This document shows, one piece after another, positions 7,063 to 15,108 of a DNA stretch of 18,669 bases. Position 1 is the stretch's first letter, and each line of letters begins with the position of its first letter. The position numbers and the translations under genes were made by a program. The stretch is taken from positions 1 through 18,669 of the forward strand of contig JBKCEW010000059.1 in the NCBI GenBank assembly GCA_046304235.1, in the 5' to 3' direction. The notes beneath the pieces are model-generated. The model did no database searches. It was not told the DNA's origin and worked only from the letters and a program-made list of their open reading frames with translations. The stretch is from CANHVK01 sp046304235 (lineage in GTDB: Bacteria; Bacteroidota; Bacteroidia; Flavobacteriales_D; Crocinitomicaceae).

Positions 7063-7070
7063 CGAAGATA
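7063..7070 (-). promoter_or_regulatory. Weak candidate -7 box for gldA
   Basis: On the minus strand this reads TATCTTCG, one base off TAnnTTTG, 15 bases upstream of the gldA ATG. No clear -33 element is seen. It rests on position and similarity only. Confidence 0.3.
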
Positions 7071-7151
7071 ATGAAAACTTGATGAATCACTTCCTTATAT
7101 ATAACATGCTATCCTAAATATTCGTTAAATTCGTATTCAAAATCAAAGGTA

Positions 7152-8093
7152 TTGCAAGGCAAAGTCATCAAATCAACAGGAAAGTGGTATTTAGTTTCCA
7201 CAAGTGAACATGGAATCGTAGAATGTCGTGTAAGAGGAAAAATTCGTTTAGATGGATTGAGAACAACAAATCCAATTTCGGTAGGAGATAATGTAATTGT
7301 GAATGATGAATTAGATAAAGAGGGAAAAGGGGTAATCACTTCGGTGAACGAACGTAAAAACTATATCGTCAGAAAATCTACAAATCTGAGTAAAGAATCT
7401 CAAATTTTAGCAGCTAATATTGATATGGCCTACCTGATGGTAACATTAAAATCCCCAGTTACACATTTAGCTTTCATTGACAGATTCTTGGTATCAGCAG
7501 AATCATTTCGAATTCCTGTAACCATCCTATTCAATAAAATTGACACCTATACTGAAGACGACTTGTTTTATACGGATGCACTAATGGATATGTATGAAAC
7601 CATTGGTTACAAAAACCATAAAATTAGTGCGGAAAATGCTGAAAATCTTGACTTTTTAAGAACTGAAATAGCAGACAAACACGTTATGATTTCGGGTCAC
7701 AGCGGTGTGGGTAAATCTACTTTAATAAATCGTTTAGACCCAAATTTAGAATTAAGAACTGGAGAAATTTCAGAATACCACCAACAAGGTCAACATACGA
7801 CCACCTTTGCTGAAATGCATGCGTTATCTTCAGGAGGATACATTATTGACACCCCTGGAATTAGAGCGTTTGGTATTACAGGTTTAGAAAAAGAAGTAAT
7901 CTCACATTATTTTCCTGAAATGCGTGAATTGTTGGGTGAATGTAAGTTTCACAATTGCCAACATCTGAACGAACCTCATTGTGCGATAAAACAAGCTGTT
8001 GAGGAAAATAAAATTTCACCATCTCGTTATCACACCTATGTACAATTGATGACTGAAGATGAAAGTGAAATACACCGAAAAAAAGAATTTTAA
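7152..8093 (+). CDS. rsgA: Ribosome small-subunit-dependent GTPase RsgA
   Basis: A circularly permuted GTPase that helps late 30S subunit maturation. An N-terminal OB-fold (about 1-75) is followed by the G4 motif NKID (128-131), placed before the P-loop GHSGVGKST (182-190), as expected from the permutation. Then come switch residues HTTT (215-218) and G3 DTPG (233-236). The C-terminal zinc site is Cys264, Cys269, His271 and Cys277, within ECKFHNCQHLNEPHC. The start is a TTG at 7152. No in-frame ATG exists nearby, and the resulting MQGKVIKSTGKWYLV fits the family N-terminus. It heads a plus-strand operon, with dtd 10 bases later and a mazG-like gene overlapping dtd. Confidence 0.95.
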   Translation: MQGKVIKSTGKWYLVSTSEHGIVECRVRGKIRLDGLRTTNPISVGDNVIVNDELDKEGKGVITSVNERKNYIVRKSTNLSKESQILAANIDMAYLMVTLKSPVTHLAFIDRFLVSAESFRIPVTILFNKIDTYTEDDLFYTDALMDMYETIGYKNHKISAENAENLDFLRTEIADKHVMISGHSGVGKSTLINRLDPNLELRTGEISEYHQQGQHTTTFAEMHALSSGGYIIDTPGIRAFGITGLEKEVISHYFPEMRELLGECKFHNCQHLNEPHCAIKQAVEENKISPSRYHTYVQLMTEDESEIHRKKEF

Positions 8094-8103
8094 TTAGATT
8101 AAA

Positions 8104-8553
8104 ATGAGAGTAGTCATTCAGCGTGTTTCTGAAGCATCTGTTTCTATTGATTCTCAAGTGAAAGCTAAAATCAAACAAGGTTTAATGATTTTAGTAGGTA
8201 TATCTTCAGAAGATAATCAAGAAGATATTGATTGTTTAACTCAAAAAATCATCAACTTACGAATTTTTAATGATGAAAATGGAAAAATGAATCTATCCCT
8301 ACTAGACGTAAAAGGAGAAGTTTTATTAATCAGTCAGTTTACCCTCTTTGCATCAACTAAAAAAGGAAACCGACCAAGTTTTATTCAATCCGCAAAACCT
8401 GAGATAGCAGTACCTTTATACGAACAACTCATTGAATCGTTAAAAGCTAATGGAATTGAAATTAAAACAGGAACTTTTGGTGCAGATATGAAAGTGTCAT
8501 TAACCAATGACGGTCCCGTAACGATCAGTATAGATTCTAAAAACAAAGAATAA
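8104..8553 (+). CDS. dtd: D-aminoacyl-tRNA deacylase
   Basis: Dtd removes D-amino acids (and glycine from mischarged tRNA-Ala) from tRNA in the cytoplasm. At 149 residues it has the expected size. It opens with MRVVIQRVSEASV. The two active-site signatures are SQFTL (77-81) and GPVT (137-140, in NDGPVT), which meet across the dimer interface to form the pocket. It sits 10 bases after rsgA. Its stop and the next gene's start overlap as TAATG at 8551-8555, so the three genes should be translated from one message. Confidence 0.96.
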   Translation: MRVVIQRVSEASVSIDSQVKAKIKQGLMILVGISSEDNQEDIDCLTQKIINLRIFNDENGKMNLSLLDVKGEVLLISQFTLFASTKKGNRPSFIQSAKPEIAVPLYEQLIESLKANGIEIKTGTFGADMKVSLTNDGPVTISIDSKNKE

Positions 8554-8879
8554 TGGAAATAAAAGAAGCGCAACAAATTGTAGATAATTGGATTAAAACA
8601 GTTGGTGTTCGTTATTTCAACGAATTAACTAACATGGCGATGCTTACAGAAGAAGTAGGTGAAGTTGCACGAATTATTGCACGTCGTTATGGAGAACAAT
8701 CTGAAAAAGAAAGCGATAAAAATAAAGATTTAGGAGATGAACTAGCGGATGTGCTTTTTGTATTAATCTGCCTTGCAAACCAAACCGGCGTAGATTTAGA
8801 AGAAGCTCTTCAAAAAAACCTTGATAAAAAAACAGGAAGAGACAGCGAAAGACACAAAAATAACGAAAAGTTAAAGTAA
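8553..8879 (+). CDS. MazG-like nucleotide pyrophosphohydrolase
   Basis: A 108-residue single-domain protein of the all-alpha NTP pyrophosphohydrolase group. The metal-binding pattern is visible: EEVGE (E33, E34, E37) in the first helix and DELADVLF (E63, D66) in the next, giving the ExxE...ExxD arrangement. Such proteins hydrolyse NTPs or dNTPs to the monophosphate plus pyrophosphate, often cleaning damaged nucleotides. This one is far shorter than the two-domain E. coli MazG, so the symbol mazG is not assigned. Residues 44-60 (after RYGEQ) are charged and probably a flexible loop. It is coupled to dtd by a one-base overlap. Its stop lies in the left arm of the inverted repeat at 8874-8898. 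Confidence 0.9.
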   Translation: MEIKEAQQIVDNWIKTVGVRYFNELTNMAMLTEEVGEVARIIARRYGEQSEKESDKNKDLGDELADVLFVLICLANQTGVDLEEALQKNLDKKTGRDSERHKNNEKLK

Positions 8880-8898
8880 GGTTTTTTACACCTTACTT
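8874..8898. terminator. Inverted repeat between convergent mazG-like gene and nadC, containing both stop codons
   Basis: AAGTAAGG (8874-8881) and CCTTACTT (8891-8898) form a perfect 8-bp stem with a 9-base loop. The TAA of the mazG-like gene (8877-8879) and the TAA of nadC (8893-8895, minus strand) sit in opposite arms. T-runs after the stem are poor, so it is at most a weak bidirectional terminator. Confidence 0.5.
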
Positions 8899-9735
8899 AT
8901 CAAATTCAGCTTTCAAACTTAAATCAAGGCTTTTGAAACTATGCGTTAAAGCACCAACAGAAATAAAGTCAACCCCCGTTTCAGCGTAATCCCGAATCGT
9001 ATCAATAGTAATACCTCCAGACGCTTCGGTTTCATAATTCGATGGAATTAATTTTAATGCTTCTTCCAATTGTTCAACGGTGAAATTATCTAACATAATT
9101 CGATCCACACCCCCAATGGCTAACACTTGATTTAACTCATCAAAATTTCTTACTTCAATTTCTACTTTTAAATTTTTACCTGATTCTTTTAAATAAGCTT
9201 GTGTACGTTCGATAGCTGGTTTAATTCCACCAGCATAATCTATGTGATTATCTTTCAACATAATCATATCATACAAAGCAAAACGATGGTTTTCTCCACC
9301 ACCTATACGTACCGCCCATTTTTCCATATAACGAATACATGGAGTTGTTTTACGTGTATCCAAAAGTCTTGTATTGGTTCCTTCTAATAAAGACACTATT
9401 TTATTGGTTTGAGTAGCGATCCCACTCATGCGTTGCATAAAATTCAGAACCAATCTTTCTGTAGCTAAAATAGAACGTGAAGAACCAGTAACAGTAAATG
9501 CAATATCTCCTTTTTTAACAGGGGTGCCATCTATGATACGAACATCAACTTTCAAAGAAGGGTCATATTTTTTGAAAATACGAACAGCTAAGTCAACTCC
9601 TGCAAGTATTCCATCATCTTTAACAAATAAAGTTGCTTTTCCTTTAGCAACTTCTGGAACACAGGCTAAACTGGAATGATCTCCATCTCCAATATCTTCT
9701 AACAATGCTGATTCAATAATTTCATCTACTTGCAT
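8893..9735 (-). CDS. nadC: Nicotinate-nucleotide pyrophosphorylase (carboxylating)
   Basis: Quinolinate phosphoribosyltransferase turns quinolinate and PRPP into nicotinate mononucleotide, CO2 and pyrophosphate, in de novo NAD synthesis. With the chosen ATG the protein has 280 residues. Conserved blocks are EDIGDGDHSS (13-22), DTRKTTP (126-132), GGGENHR (145-151), KDNHI (161-165), SGGI (239-242) and VDFISVGALTHS (255-266). These supply the basic residues that bind quinolinate and phosphate. I prefer the ATG at 9735 over a GTG two codons upstream because it gives the usual MQVDEII-type start. nadA and nadB are not in the window. It is divergent from the coiled-coil membrane protein gene across 170 bases. 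Confidence 0.95.
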   Translation of the reverse strand: MQVDEIIESALLEDIGDGDHSSLACVPEVAKGKATLFVKDDGILAGVDLAVRIFKKYDPSLKVDVRIIDGTPVKKGDIAFTVTGSSRSILATERLVLNFMQRMSGIATQTNKIVSLLEGTNTRLLDTRKTTPCIRYMEKWAVRIGGGENHRFALYDMIMLKDNHIDYAGGIKPAIERTQAYLKESGKNLKVEIEVRNFDELNQVLAIGGVDRIMLDNFTVEQLEEALKLIPSNYETEASGGITIDTIRDYAETGVDFISVGALTHSFKSLDLSLKAEFDK

Positions 9736-9767
9736 GACCACTAATTTTATTGATTTGTATTCAATCG

Positions 9768-9775
9768 TAAAGTTA
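9768..9775 (-). promoter_or_regulatory. Weak candidate -7 box for nadC
   Basis: On the minus strand this reads TAACTTTA, one base off TAnnTTTG, about 32 bases upstream of the nadC ATG. No -33 element is recognised. Confidence 0.3.
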
Positions 9776-9879
9776 GTAGTTTTTTAATTGATGCGTTTAA
9801 ATTGCTTCAATCGAGTTTAATTAAAAATAATTTGTTTACTTCTTGAACGAATATAATTAAATAGACAAATTCATTTTTT

Positions 9880-9887
9880 TATTTTTG
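9880..9887 (+). promoter_or_regulatory. -7 box of the coiled-coil membrane protein gene
   Basis: TATTTTTG matches TAnnTTTG exactly, 18 bases before the ATG at 9906. An in-frame TTG at 9885 lies inside this box and so cannot be the start. No clear -33 box is seen. Confidence 0.5.
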
Positions 9888-9905
9888 TTAACTAAACGTA
9901 AGATT

Positions 9906-10868
9906 ATGTCAGAAATTCAAGAAACAACAAAACCAAAAAGTAATGGTATACTTCTTCTAGTAGTTATTGTTTTACTATCTATCTCAGCATATTTAGCTTT
10001 TTCATTAACTAAAAAGAATAAAGAATTAAATACTTGTTCTAACGCTAACAAAGTATTGGAGGCAGATATCAACGGAATGAATGAAATGATGTCTGGTTAT
10101 GTTGGTAATTTAAGTCATGACCTAAAATCTGACTTTCAACAAATGTTGAATACATACGATGCATTAAAAGTCAAAGATTCGACACAAGCATTACAAGTTC
10201 AAGAACAAAAAACAAAGATTCAATCACTTATAAATCAATTAAATAGCGGCAAAAAATTAAGTGCGCAGCAAATCTACACCCTAAAGAAAGAAAATGAGAC
10301 GTTACGAAACATCATGAAGGGGTATGTAAAACAAATTGATTCATTAAATACGATGAATGTAAAATTATCGAGTGATTTAGAAACTAAAAAACAAGAATTA
10401 CATCTTACATCTAGTGAAAGAGATCAATTTAAAGCACAAGCCGAAGAAAGTGCTACGCTGGTAAAAAAAGGATCTAAACTTACCGCTTTAGGTTTTAATT
10501 CAGGAGCGTTACGTATGAAACTGAATAATACTACAGAAACGACTAATAAAGCAAAAAGTGCTGTACAACTTAAATCAGGTTTTACGATTTCTGCAAATTC
10601 ATTATCAAAAGCAGGAAGAAAAGTAGTTTATTTACAAATAACTGATCCGGAAAGCAAAATCTTACAAGCCAAAGAAAGTTTTGTCATTAATACAGATGCT
10701 GGTAGTGTTCCTTATTCTGATAAGAAAGAAATTGATTACAACAATGAAAATCTAGATGTAACTATCTATTATGATTTAAAAGAGGGTGAGGCTTTGAAAG
10801 GAAATTATAAGGTTAGAATTATTTGTGAAGGACAAACAATCGGTACAGATAGTTTTACATTGAAATAA
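9906..10868 (+). CDS. Conserved membrane-anchored coiled-coil protein of unknown function
   Basis: A 320-residue protein with a short polar N-terminus, one membrane segment at about 14-34, and then Gln/Lys/Glu-rich heptad-like sequence from about 40 to 195, indicating a long coiled coil. The C-terminal part from about 215 to 320 has alternating strands and resembles a small immunoglobulin-like beta domain. The likely topology is cytoplasmic N-terminus and periplasmic rod plus domain. I recognise the general pattern (MNEMMSGYV, then LSAQQIYTLKKENETLR) as recurring in flavobacteria, sometimes labelled as a chromosome-partitioning protein. I see no ParA Walker motif, so that label is not supported. 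The ATG at 9906 is chosen because an upstream TTG falls in the -7 box. It is a single-gene transcript ending at the strong terminator. Confidence 0.75.
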   Translation: MSEIQETTKPKSNGILLLVVIVLLSISAYLAFSLTKKNKELNTCSNANKVLEADINGMNEMMSGYVGNLSHDLKSDFQQMLNTYDALKVKDSTQALQVQEQKTKIQSLINQLNSGKKLSAQQIYTLKKENETLRNIMKGYVKQIDSLNTMNVKLSSDLETKKQELHLTSSERDQFKAQAEESATLVKKGSKLTALGFNSGALRMKLNNTTETTNKAKSAVQLKSGFTISANSLSKAGRKVVYLQITDPESKILQAKESFVINTDAGSVPYSDKKEIDYNNENLDVTIYYDLKEGEALKGNYKVRIICEGQTIGTDSFTLK

Positions 10869-10880
10869 AAAACAACATAA

Positions 10881-10920
10881 AAATAAAAGGGGCTGTTCAA
10901 TTGAAGAGCCCCTTTTATTT
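10881..10920. terminator. Strong bidirectional terminator between convergent genes
   Basis: AAATAAAAGGGGCT (10881-10894) pairs perfectly with AGCCCCTTTTATTT (10907-10920), a 14-bp stem with a GC-rich top. The 12-base loop itself contains the palindrome TTCAATTGAA. T-rich tails follow on both strands, serving the coiled-coil protein gene on the plus strand and accA on the minus strand. Confidence 0.95.
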
Positions 10921-10943
10921 TTTGTTTTGTTCGTAATTGAAAC

Positions 10944-11897
10944 TTATTTCCAAACACCCATGGCACAGAATTTATCAATACGTTGATTAATTCTTTCCGT
11001 AGGATTTATTTTTTCTAATTCAACAAGGGTTGATTTAACATATTGCTTTACTGTCTCAAACATTTCTTCTTGACTTCTATGAGCACCATTAATCGGTTCT
11101 TTTAAAACTTCATCAACCAAATTCAGATTTTTCATATCTGTTGAAGTCAATTTCAGGGCTTCCGCCGCTTTTTCCTTGTAATCCCATGATCTCCACAAAA
11201 TAGAAGAACAAGATTCTGGCGAAATCACTGAATACCAAGTATTTTCTAACATCACTACTTTATCTCCAACTCCAATACCCAAAGCACCACCGGATGCCCC
11301 TTCGCCAATAATGATACAAATCACAGGAACTTTCAAACGCATCATTTCATAAATATTGCGCGCGATTGCTTCTCCTTGACCTCTTTCTTCAGCTTCTAAA
11401 CCTGGAAATGCTCCAGGCGTATCAATAATCGTAACAATAGGTTTATCAAATTTTTCCGCTAGCTTCATTAAGCGCAAGGCTTTTCTATATCCTTCAGGAT
11501 TAGCCATACCAAAGTTACGGTATTGACGCATTTTTGTATTGATTCCTTTTTGTTGACCGATAAACATCACTGATTTACCATCTAACAATCCAAAACCACC
11601 AACCATCGCTTTATCATCTTTCACAGAACGATCACCATGTAACTCTTGGAAAGTTCCGTTGGTAATAGCGTTAATGTAAGCTAATGTATACGGTCTATCT
11701 GGGTGACGAGACAACTGAACGCGTTGCCAAGGAGTTAGATTAGAGAATATTTCTTTCGTTTTTTCTTCTAACTTTGACTGAAGCACATTGATTTTGTCTG
11801 TCATATCAATCTCAGTAGTTAAACCAATTTGCTTGGTTTGCTCAATTTGTTCTTCCAATGCTTTTATTGGTTCTTCAAAATCTAAATATGTTGACAT
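10944..11897 (-). CDS. accA: Acetyl-CoA carboxylase carboxyltransferase subunit alpha
   Basis: AccA and AccD form the carboxyltransferase that moves CO2 from biotin to acetyl-CoA, giving malonyl-CoA for fatty acid synthesis. At 317 residues it has the usual bacterial length. The N-terminal helix MSTYLDFEEPIKALEEQI is typical. Crotonase-fold signatures include ARHP-like SRHPDRPY (63-70), DTPGAFPG (159-166), GEGASGGALGIG (198-209), whose backbone forms an oxyanion hole, and SPESC (226-230). It ends at the strong bidirectional terminator. The start is divergent from ispE across 59 bases that must hold both promoters. accD is not in the window. Confidence 0.97.
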   Translation of the reverse strand: MSTYLDFEEPIKALEEQIEQTKQIGLTTEIDMTDKINVLQSKLEEKTKEIFSNLTPWQRVQLSRHPDRPYTLAYINAITNGTFQELHGDRSVKDDKAMVGGFGLLDGKSVMFIGQQKGINTKMRQYRNFGMANPEGYRKALRLMKLAEKFDKPIVTIIDTPGAFPGLEAEERGQGEAIARNIYEMMRLKVPVICIIIGEGASGGALGIGVGDKVVMLENTWYSVISPESCSSILWRSWDYKEKAAEALKLTSTDMKNLNLVDEVLKEPINGAHRSQEEMFETVKQYVKSTLVELEKINPTERINQRIDKFCAMGVWK

Positions 11898-11956
11898 AAT
11901 ATTAAATTTGTGGATGTAAAATTACAAAATTTGTCCAAACCTAATGAATTCTTGAC

Positions 11957-12769
11957 ATGATATTATACCCTCCTTGCAAAATAAACCTTGGTTTACATAT
12001 ACTTCACAAAAGAAACGATGGGTTCCATGAATTGGATACATGTATGTATGAAATTCCATTATTCGATATCTTAGAGATAATTCCATCTGAAAATTTTGAA
12101 TTCAGCTCTTCTGGTCTGAGTATTCCTGGAGAGATTGAAACTAATCTATGTGTAAAAGCGTTCAAACTTTTAAAAGAAAATCATGGTATTTCAAATGTGA
12201 AAATGCATTTACACAAACAAATTCCGATGGGTGGAGGTCTCGGTGGAGGATCTTCTGACGGAACTTATGTCCTTAAAATGCTTAACGAATTATTTAAATT
12301 AGGTCTATCTGAAGAAACTCTCGAAAAATATGCCGCTACGTTAGGCAGTGACTGTGCATTTTTTGTTCGTGGTAAAGCTCAAATAGCAAATGGTAGAGGT
12401 GAAATCTTGTCTCCAGTTAAATTAAATCTGAAAGGACTTTACTTAAAGATTATAAATATTGGTATTCATATTTCTACAGCGAATGCTTATAAAGGCATTG
12501 AGTTTCAAAAACACAACTTAAAAATCGATGGATTAATCGATTTAAAACCTAAAGATTGGAAAGGAAATCTTCAAAATGACTTTGAGATTAGTGTATTTAA
12601 AAATCACCCTATATTAGAAGACGTAAAAAAACAATTATACGAAGAGGGAGCGATATACGCATCCATGTCAGGAAGTGGTTCGACTATGTATGGAATATTC
12701 AATGAAACACCTGAAAAAAATTCATTTGCACGTTTTAATCCTGAATACGAAATAATTATTGAACTTTAA
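11957..12769 (+). CDS. ispE: 4-diphosphocytidyl-2-C-methyl-D-erythritol kinase
   Basis: IspE phosphorylates CDP-methylerythritol with ATP in the non-mevalonate (MEP) isoprenoid pathway. It is a 270-residue GHMP kinase. CKINLGL (7-13) carries the conserved Lys8. The ATP-binding glycine loop is PMGGGLGGGSSDG (90-102). GSDCAFFV (130-137) holds the catalytic Asp132, and SGSGSTMYGIF near the C-terminus is the third GHMP motif. The GGGLGGGSS form, in place of the proteobacterial AAGLGGGSS, seems usual in Bacteroidota. Its TAA overlaps the stop of the convergent TPR gene in the shared palindrome TTAA (12766-12769), so no terminator can lie between them. Confidence 0.96.
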   Translation: MILYPPCKINLGLHILHKRNDGFHELDTCMYEIPLFDILEIIPSENFEFSSSGLSIPGEIETNLCVKAFKLLKENHGISNVKMHLHKQIPMGGGLGGGSSDGTYVLKMLNELFKLGLSEETLEKYAATLGSDCAFFVRGKAQIANGRGEILSPVKLNLKGLYLKIINIGIHISTANAYKGIEFQKHNLKIDGLIDLKPKDWKGNLQNDFEISVFKNHPILEDVKKQLYEEGAIYASMSGSGSTMYGIFNETPEKNSFARFNPEYEIIIEL

Positions 12770-14286
12770 TTACAATTTTTGTTTATTCGTTCCATAATCT
12801 CTTTAAACCCAAGATTTACGGCGTTATGCCAATCTAAACACGCTCCATTTTTATCTCCCAGCTGAAATTTTGCGTCACCTCGTTGCACATAAACATTTAC
12901 ATTATTAGGCTCCCTAGATAAAACGATATCACAATCTATTATCGCTTCAGCAAATTTTTGCATTTGCATTTTAATAAAGATATTAGACCTATTCACTTCT
13001 AAGTTTTTTGAATCTAATTCTAAGGCTTTATTATTATCAATCAATGCGCCTCGATAATCACCCAATTCAGACTTTACAATAGCCCGTTGAATAAATGCAT
13101 CAGCGTACTTTTCATCTAACTCAATCGCCTTACTAAAATCTTCGATTGCAATAATGTAATTACGTGTTTTCATGCTCGTTTTCCCTCTGTAAACATAAAA
13201 CTTAACCCCATTGGAGTCTAAAACAATTGATTTTGAAAAATAATCTATCGCATTTTTGAATTCACCTAATTCCAATTTTAATAATCCCAAATGAAAATAC
13301 GTTTCTGCGTTAGAAGTGTCTTTTTTCAAAACAAAATTAAAATCGTGATTTGCCGCTTTAAAATCACCTAACTTTAGATAAGCATCTCCACGTTTCAAAT
13401 AAAGCTCAGACCATGATGTATCAATCAATAAAACACGATTATAATCCTCAATAGCACTTACATAATTACTGATACTTTGTTTTAAATCTGCTCTAGCTAC
13501 AATGGCATCTACAAATTCTGGATCTATTTCTACAGCTTTGTTATAATCAGAAATTGCATTAATTTTTTCTCCTAAAATTGTGTTCATTTCTGCTCTATAA
13601 AAATAGGAATACAAATGTTTAGGGTCAATTTGAATAACTTTATTAAAGTCAGAGATAGCGTCTTGATATTTGTTTAAATCTTTGTAACATAGAGCTCTAC
13701 TATAATATGCATTCGCATCTCTAGGAGAAATTTCAATCGCTTTGGAAAAATCATATACTGCTTCATTGTATTTTTTCAATTTTACATGTAAACCGCCACG
13801 ATTTCGGTATGCACGCTCATAGACAGAATCAATTTGTATGCATTTTTCATAATCTTCAATTGCACCAAAATAATTCCCTATCTCTGCTTTTGCTTGTCCA
13901 CGATTAAAATATGCATTTACGAACATACTATCTTTGGCAACCGATCGATCAAAATCATCAATTGACTTAGCATAATTGCGCAACATATGGTGTGTATTCC
14001 CTCGATTAAAATAAGCCAAAGAATTGTTTGTGTCAAGTTTAATTGATTTTGAAAAATCATTAATTGCCTCCCTATGTTCACCTATTTCAGATTTAGCTAT
14101 CCCTCGATTCATATAAAAATTAGATCTAGTAGAATCCAGTTCTATTGCTTTCGAAAAATCTGAAATTGAACCTAAAAAATCTTTATTATCGAATTTAGTG
14201 TTTCCACTGATAAATAATTCTTCAGCTGTTTGTGCTGTTAGATTTAAGCATATCAGTACGAAAAAAAGAAAAACTATAAATTTCAT
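12766..14286 (-). CDS. Secreted TPR protein with fourteen contiguous repeats
   Basis: A 506-residue protein with a signal peptide (MKFIVFLFFVLICLNLTA, cleavage near 18/19). From residue 21 to 496 it consists of fourteen 34-residue units with no linkers. Most units show the TPR pattern: aromatic plus small residue at 4-8 (AYFNRG), G or N near 15-16, A-I-x-D-F/Y near 20-24 and an Asp close to 31. Units 13 and 14 drift, and a ten-residue tail ending NKNCN follows. The product would be a periplasmic or exported superhelical scaffold binding peptides or partner proteins; no partner is apparent. It is not a lipoprotein, since no Cys follows the signal sequence. It lies 83 bases downstream of truA with no strong terminator seen between them, so partial read-through from that operon is possible. 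Confidence 0.9.
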   Translation of the reverse strand: MKFIVFLFFVLICLNLTAQTAEELFISGNTKFDNKDFLGSISDFSKAIELDSTRSNFYMNRGIAKSEIGEHREAINDFSKSIKLDTNNSLAYFNRGNTHHMLRNYAKSIDDFDRSVAKDSMFVNAYFNRGQAKAEIGNYFGAIEDYEKCIQIDSVYERAYRNRGGLHVKLKKYNEAVYDFSKAIEISPRDANAYYSRALCYKDLNKYQDAISDFNKVIQIDPKHLYSYFYRAEMNTILGEKINAISDYNKAVEIDPEFVDAIVARADLKQSISNYVSAIEDYNRVLLIDTSWSELYLKRGDAYLKLGDFKAANHDFNFVLKKDTSNAETYFHLGLLKLELGEFKNAIDYFSKSIVLDSNGVKFYVYRGKTSMKTRNYIIAIEDFSKAIELDEKYADAFIQRAIVKSELGDYRGALIDNNKALELDSKNLEVNRSNIFIKMQMQKFAEAIIDCDIVLSREPNNVNVYVQRGDAKFQLGDKNGACLDWHNAVNLGFKEIMERINKNCN

Positions 14287-14369
14287 GATAATGTGTGTCT
14301 TTGTTTAATTTATGAAGATAATAAATAAATTATAACTTATTGAAAGTCGGTTTGTTTTTTAAAACGATT

Positions 14370-15107
14370 CTAAGGAAATTTCACATCCCACAAAAACAAA
14401 GCATGAGCGGGTACTGATGTTTTCGCTTCTGAGCGATCTTTTTTATTTAATATTTCTGGAATTGAATGAACCTCAAGTTTTCCGTAACCTATCTCTAACA
14501 AGGTACCAACTGTTGCTCTTACCATATTTCGTAAAAATCGATCTGCAGTGATTTGAAAATACCATTTTCCGTTTTCATATTCAACCCAAACAGCCTCACT
14601 TACATCACATAGATTCGTATGAACATCTGTATGAAGCTTTGAGAAGGAAGTGAAATCTTTATTCCCTAAAAGTTTGATAGCTGCTTCATTCATTTTTTGA
14701 TAATCTACTTTCTGATGAAGCAACAAACTTGTTTCATTTAAAAAGGGATCTTTTTGATGATGAACAAAATAACGATAACTTCTTTCAGTCGCATCAAATC
14801 GGGCATGAAAATGATCTGAAACTATTTTAATGCTATAAAATACAATGGAAGGAGGAAGAATTTTGTTCATTTTATACAACAGCACATCTTCATCGTACTT
14901 TGATTCATCTAAATCAACATGTATCACATAATATTTTGCATGAACTCCTGTATCGGTTCTACCACAACCTACTATTGAAACTTTGGTTTGATATAATTTT
15001 TGGAAACAATCCTCAATTTCAGATTGAACAGCATGCTGTTTAGGTTGTCTTTGCCAACCAAAAAAATGAGAACCATTGTAAGCTAAATCAATGCGATACC
15101 TTTTCAT
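14370..15107 (-). CDS. truA: tRNA pseudouridine(38-40) synthase
   Basis: TruA isomerises uridines 38-40 in the anticodon arm of many tRNAs. It has 245 residues, the normal length. The N-terminus MKRYRIDLAYNGSHFFGWQRQP is diagnostic in part (YNGSHFFGWQRQP, 10-22). The catalytic Asp is D52 in GCGRTDTGVHA (47-57), followed by SYRYFVHH, FTSFSK and the late motif DRFLRNMVRATVGTLLEIG. The start lies one base from the murB stop (TGATATG on the minus strand), so it is translationally coupled. It is the last gene of the sppA-murB-truA cluster. Confidence 0.96.
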   Translation of the reverse strand: MKRYRIDLAYNGSHFFGWQRQPKQHAVQSEIEDCFQKLYQTKVSIVGCGRTDTGVHAKYYVIHVDLDESKYDEDVLLYKMNKILPPSIVFYSIKIVSDHFHARFDATERSYRYFVHHQKDPFLNETSLLLHQKVDYQKMNEAAIKLLGNKDFTSFSKLHTDVHTNLCDVSEAVWVEYENGKWYFQITADRFLRNMVRATVGTLLEIGYGKLEVHSIPEILNKKDRSEAKTSVPAHALFLWDVKFP

Positions 15108-15108
15108 A

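Noticed and set aside
7109..7339. Minus-strand frame of 76 codons across the rsgA start
   Set aside because: It covers the conserved N-terminus of rsgA and has no recognisable motif; it is a by-product of the AT-rich sequence.
9736..9905. Small RNA or riboswitch in the nadC / coiled-coil gene intergenic region
   Set aside because: No stable GC-containing hairpins or known aptamer features are visible; only promoter-like boxes were found.
9906..10868. ParA-type chromosome partitioning protein
   Set aside because: No Walker A or B motif is present; the sequence is a membrane helix, coiled coil and beta-domain.
14287..14369. Terminator between truA and the TPR gene
   Set aside because: Only a very short AT-rich inverted repeat (GTTTT/AAAAC type) is present, too weak to call.
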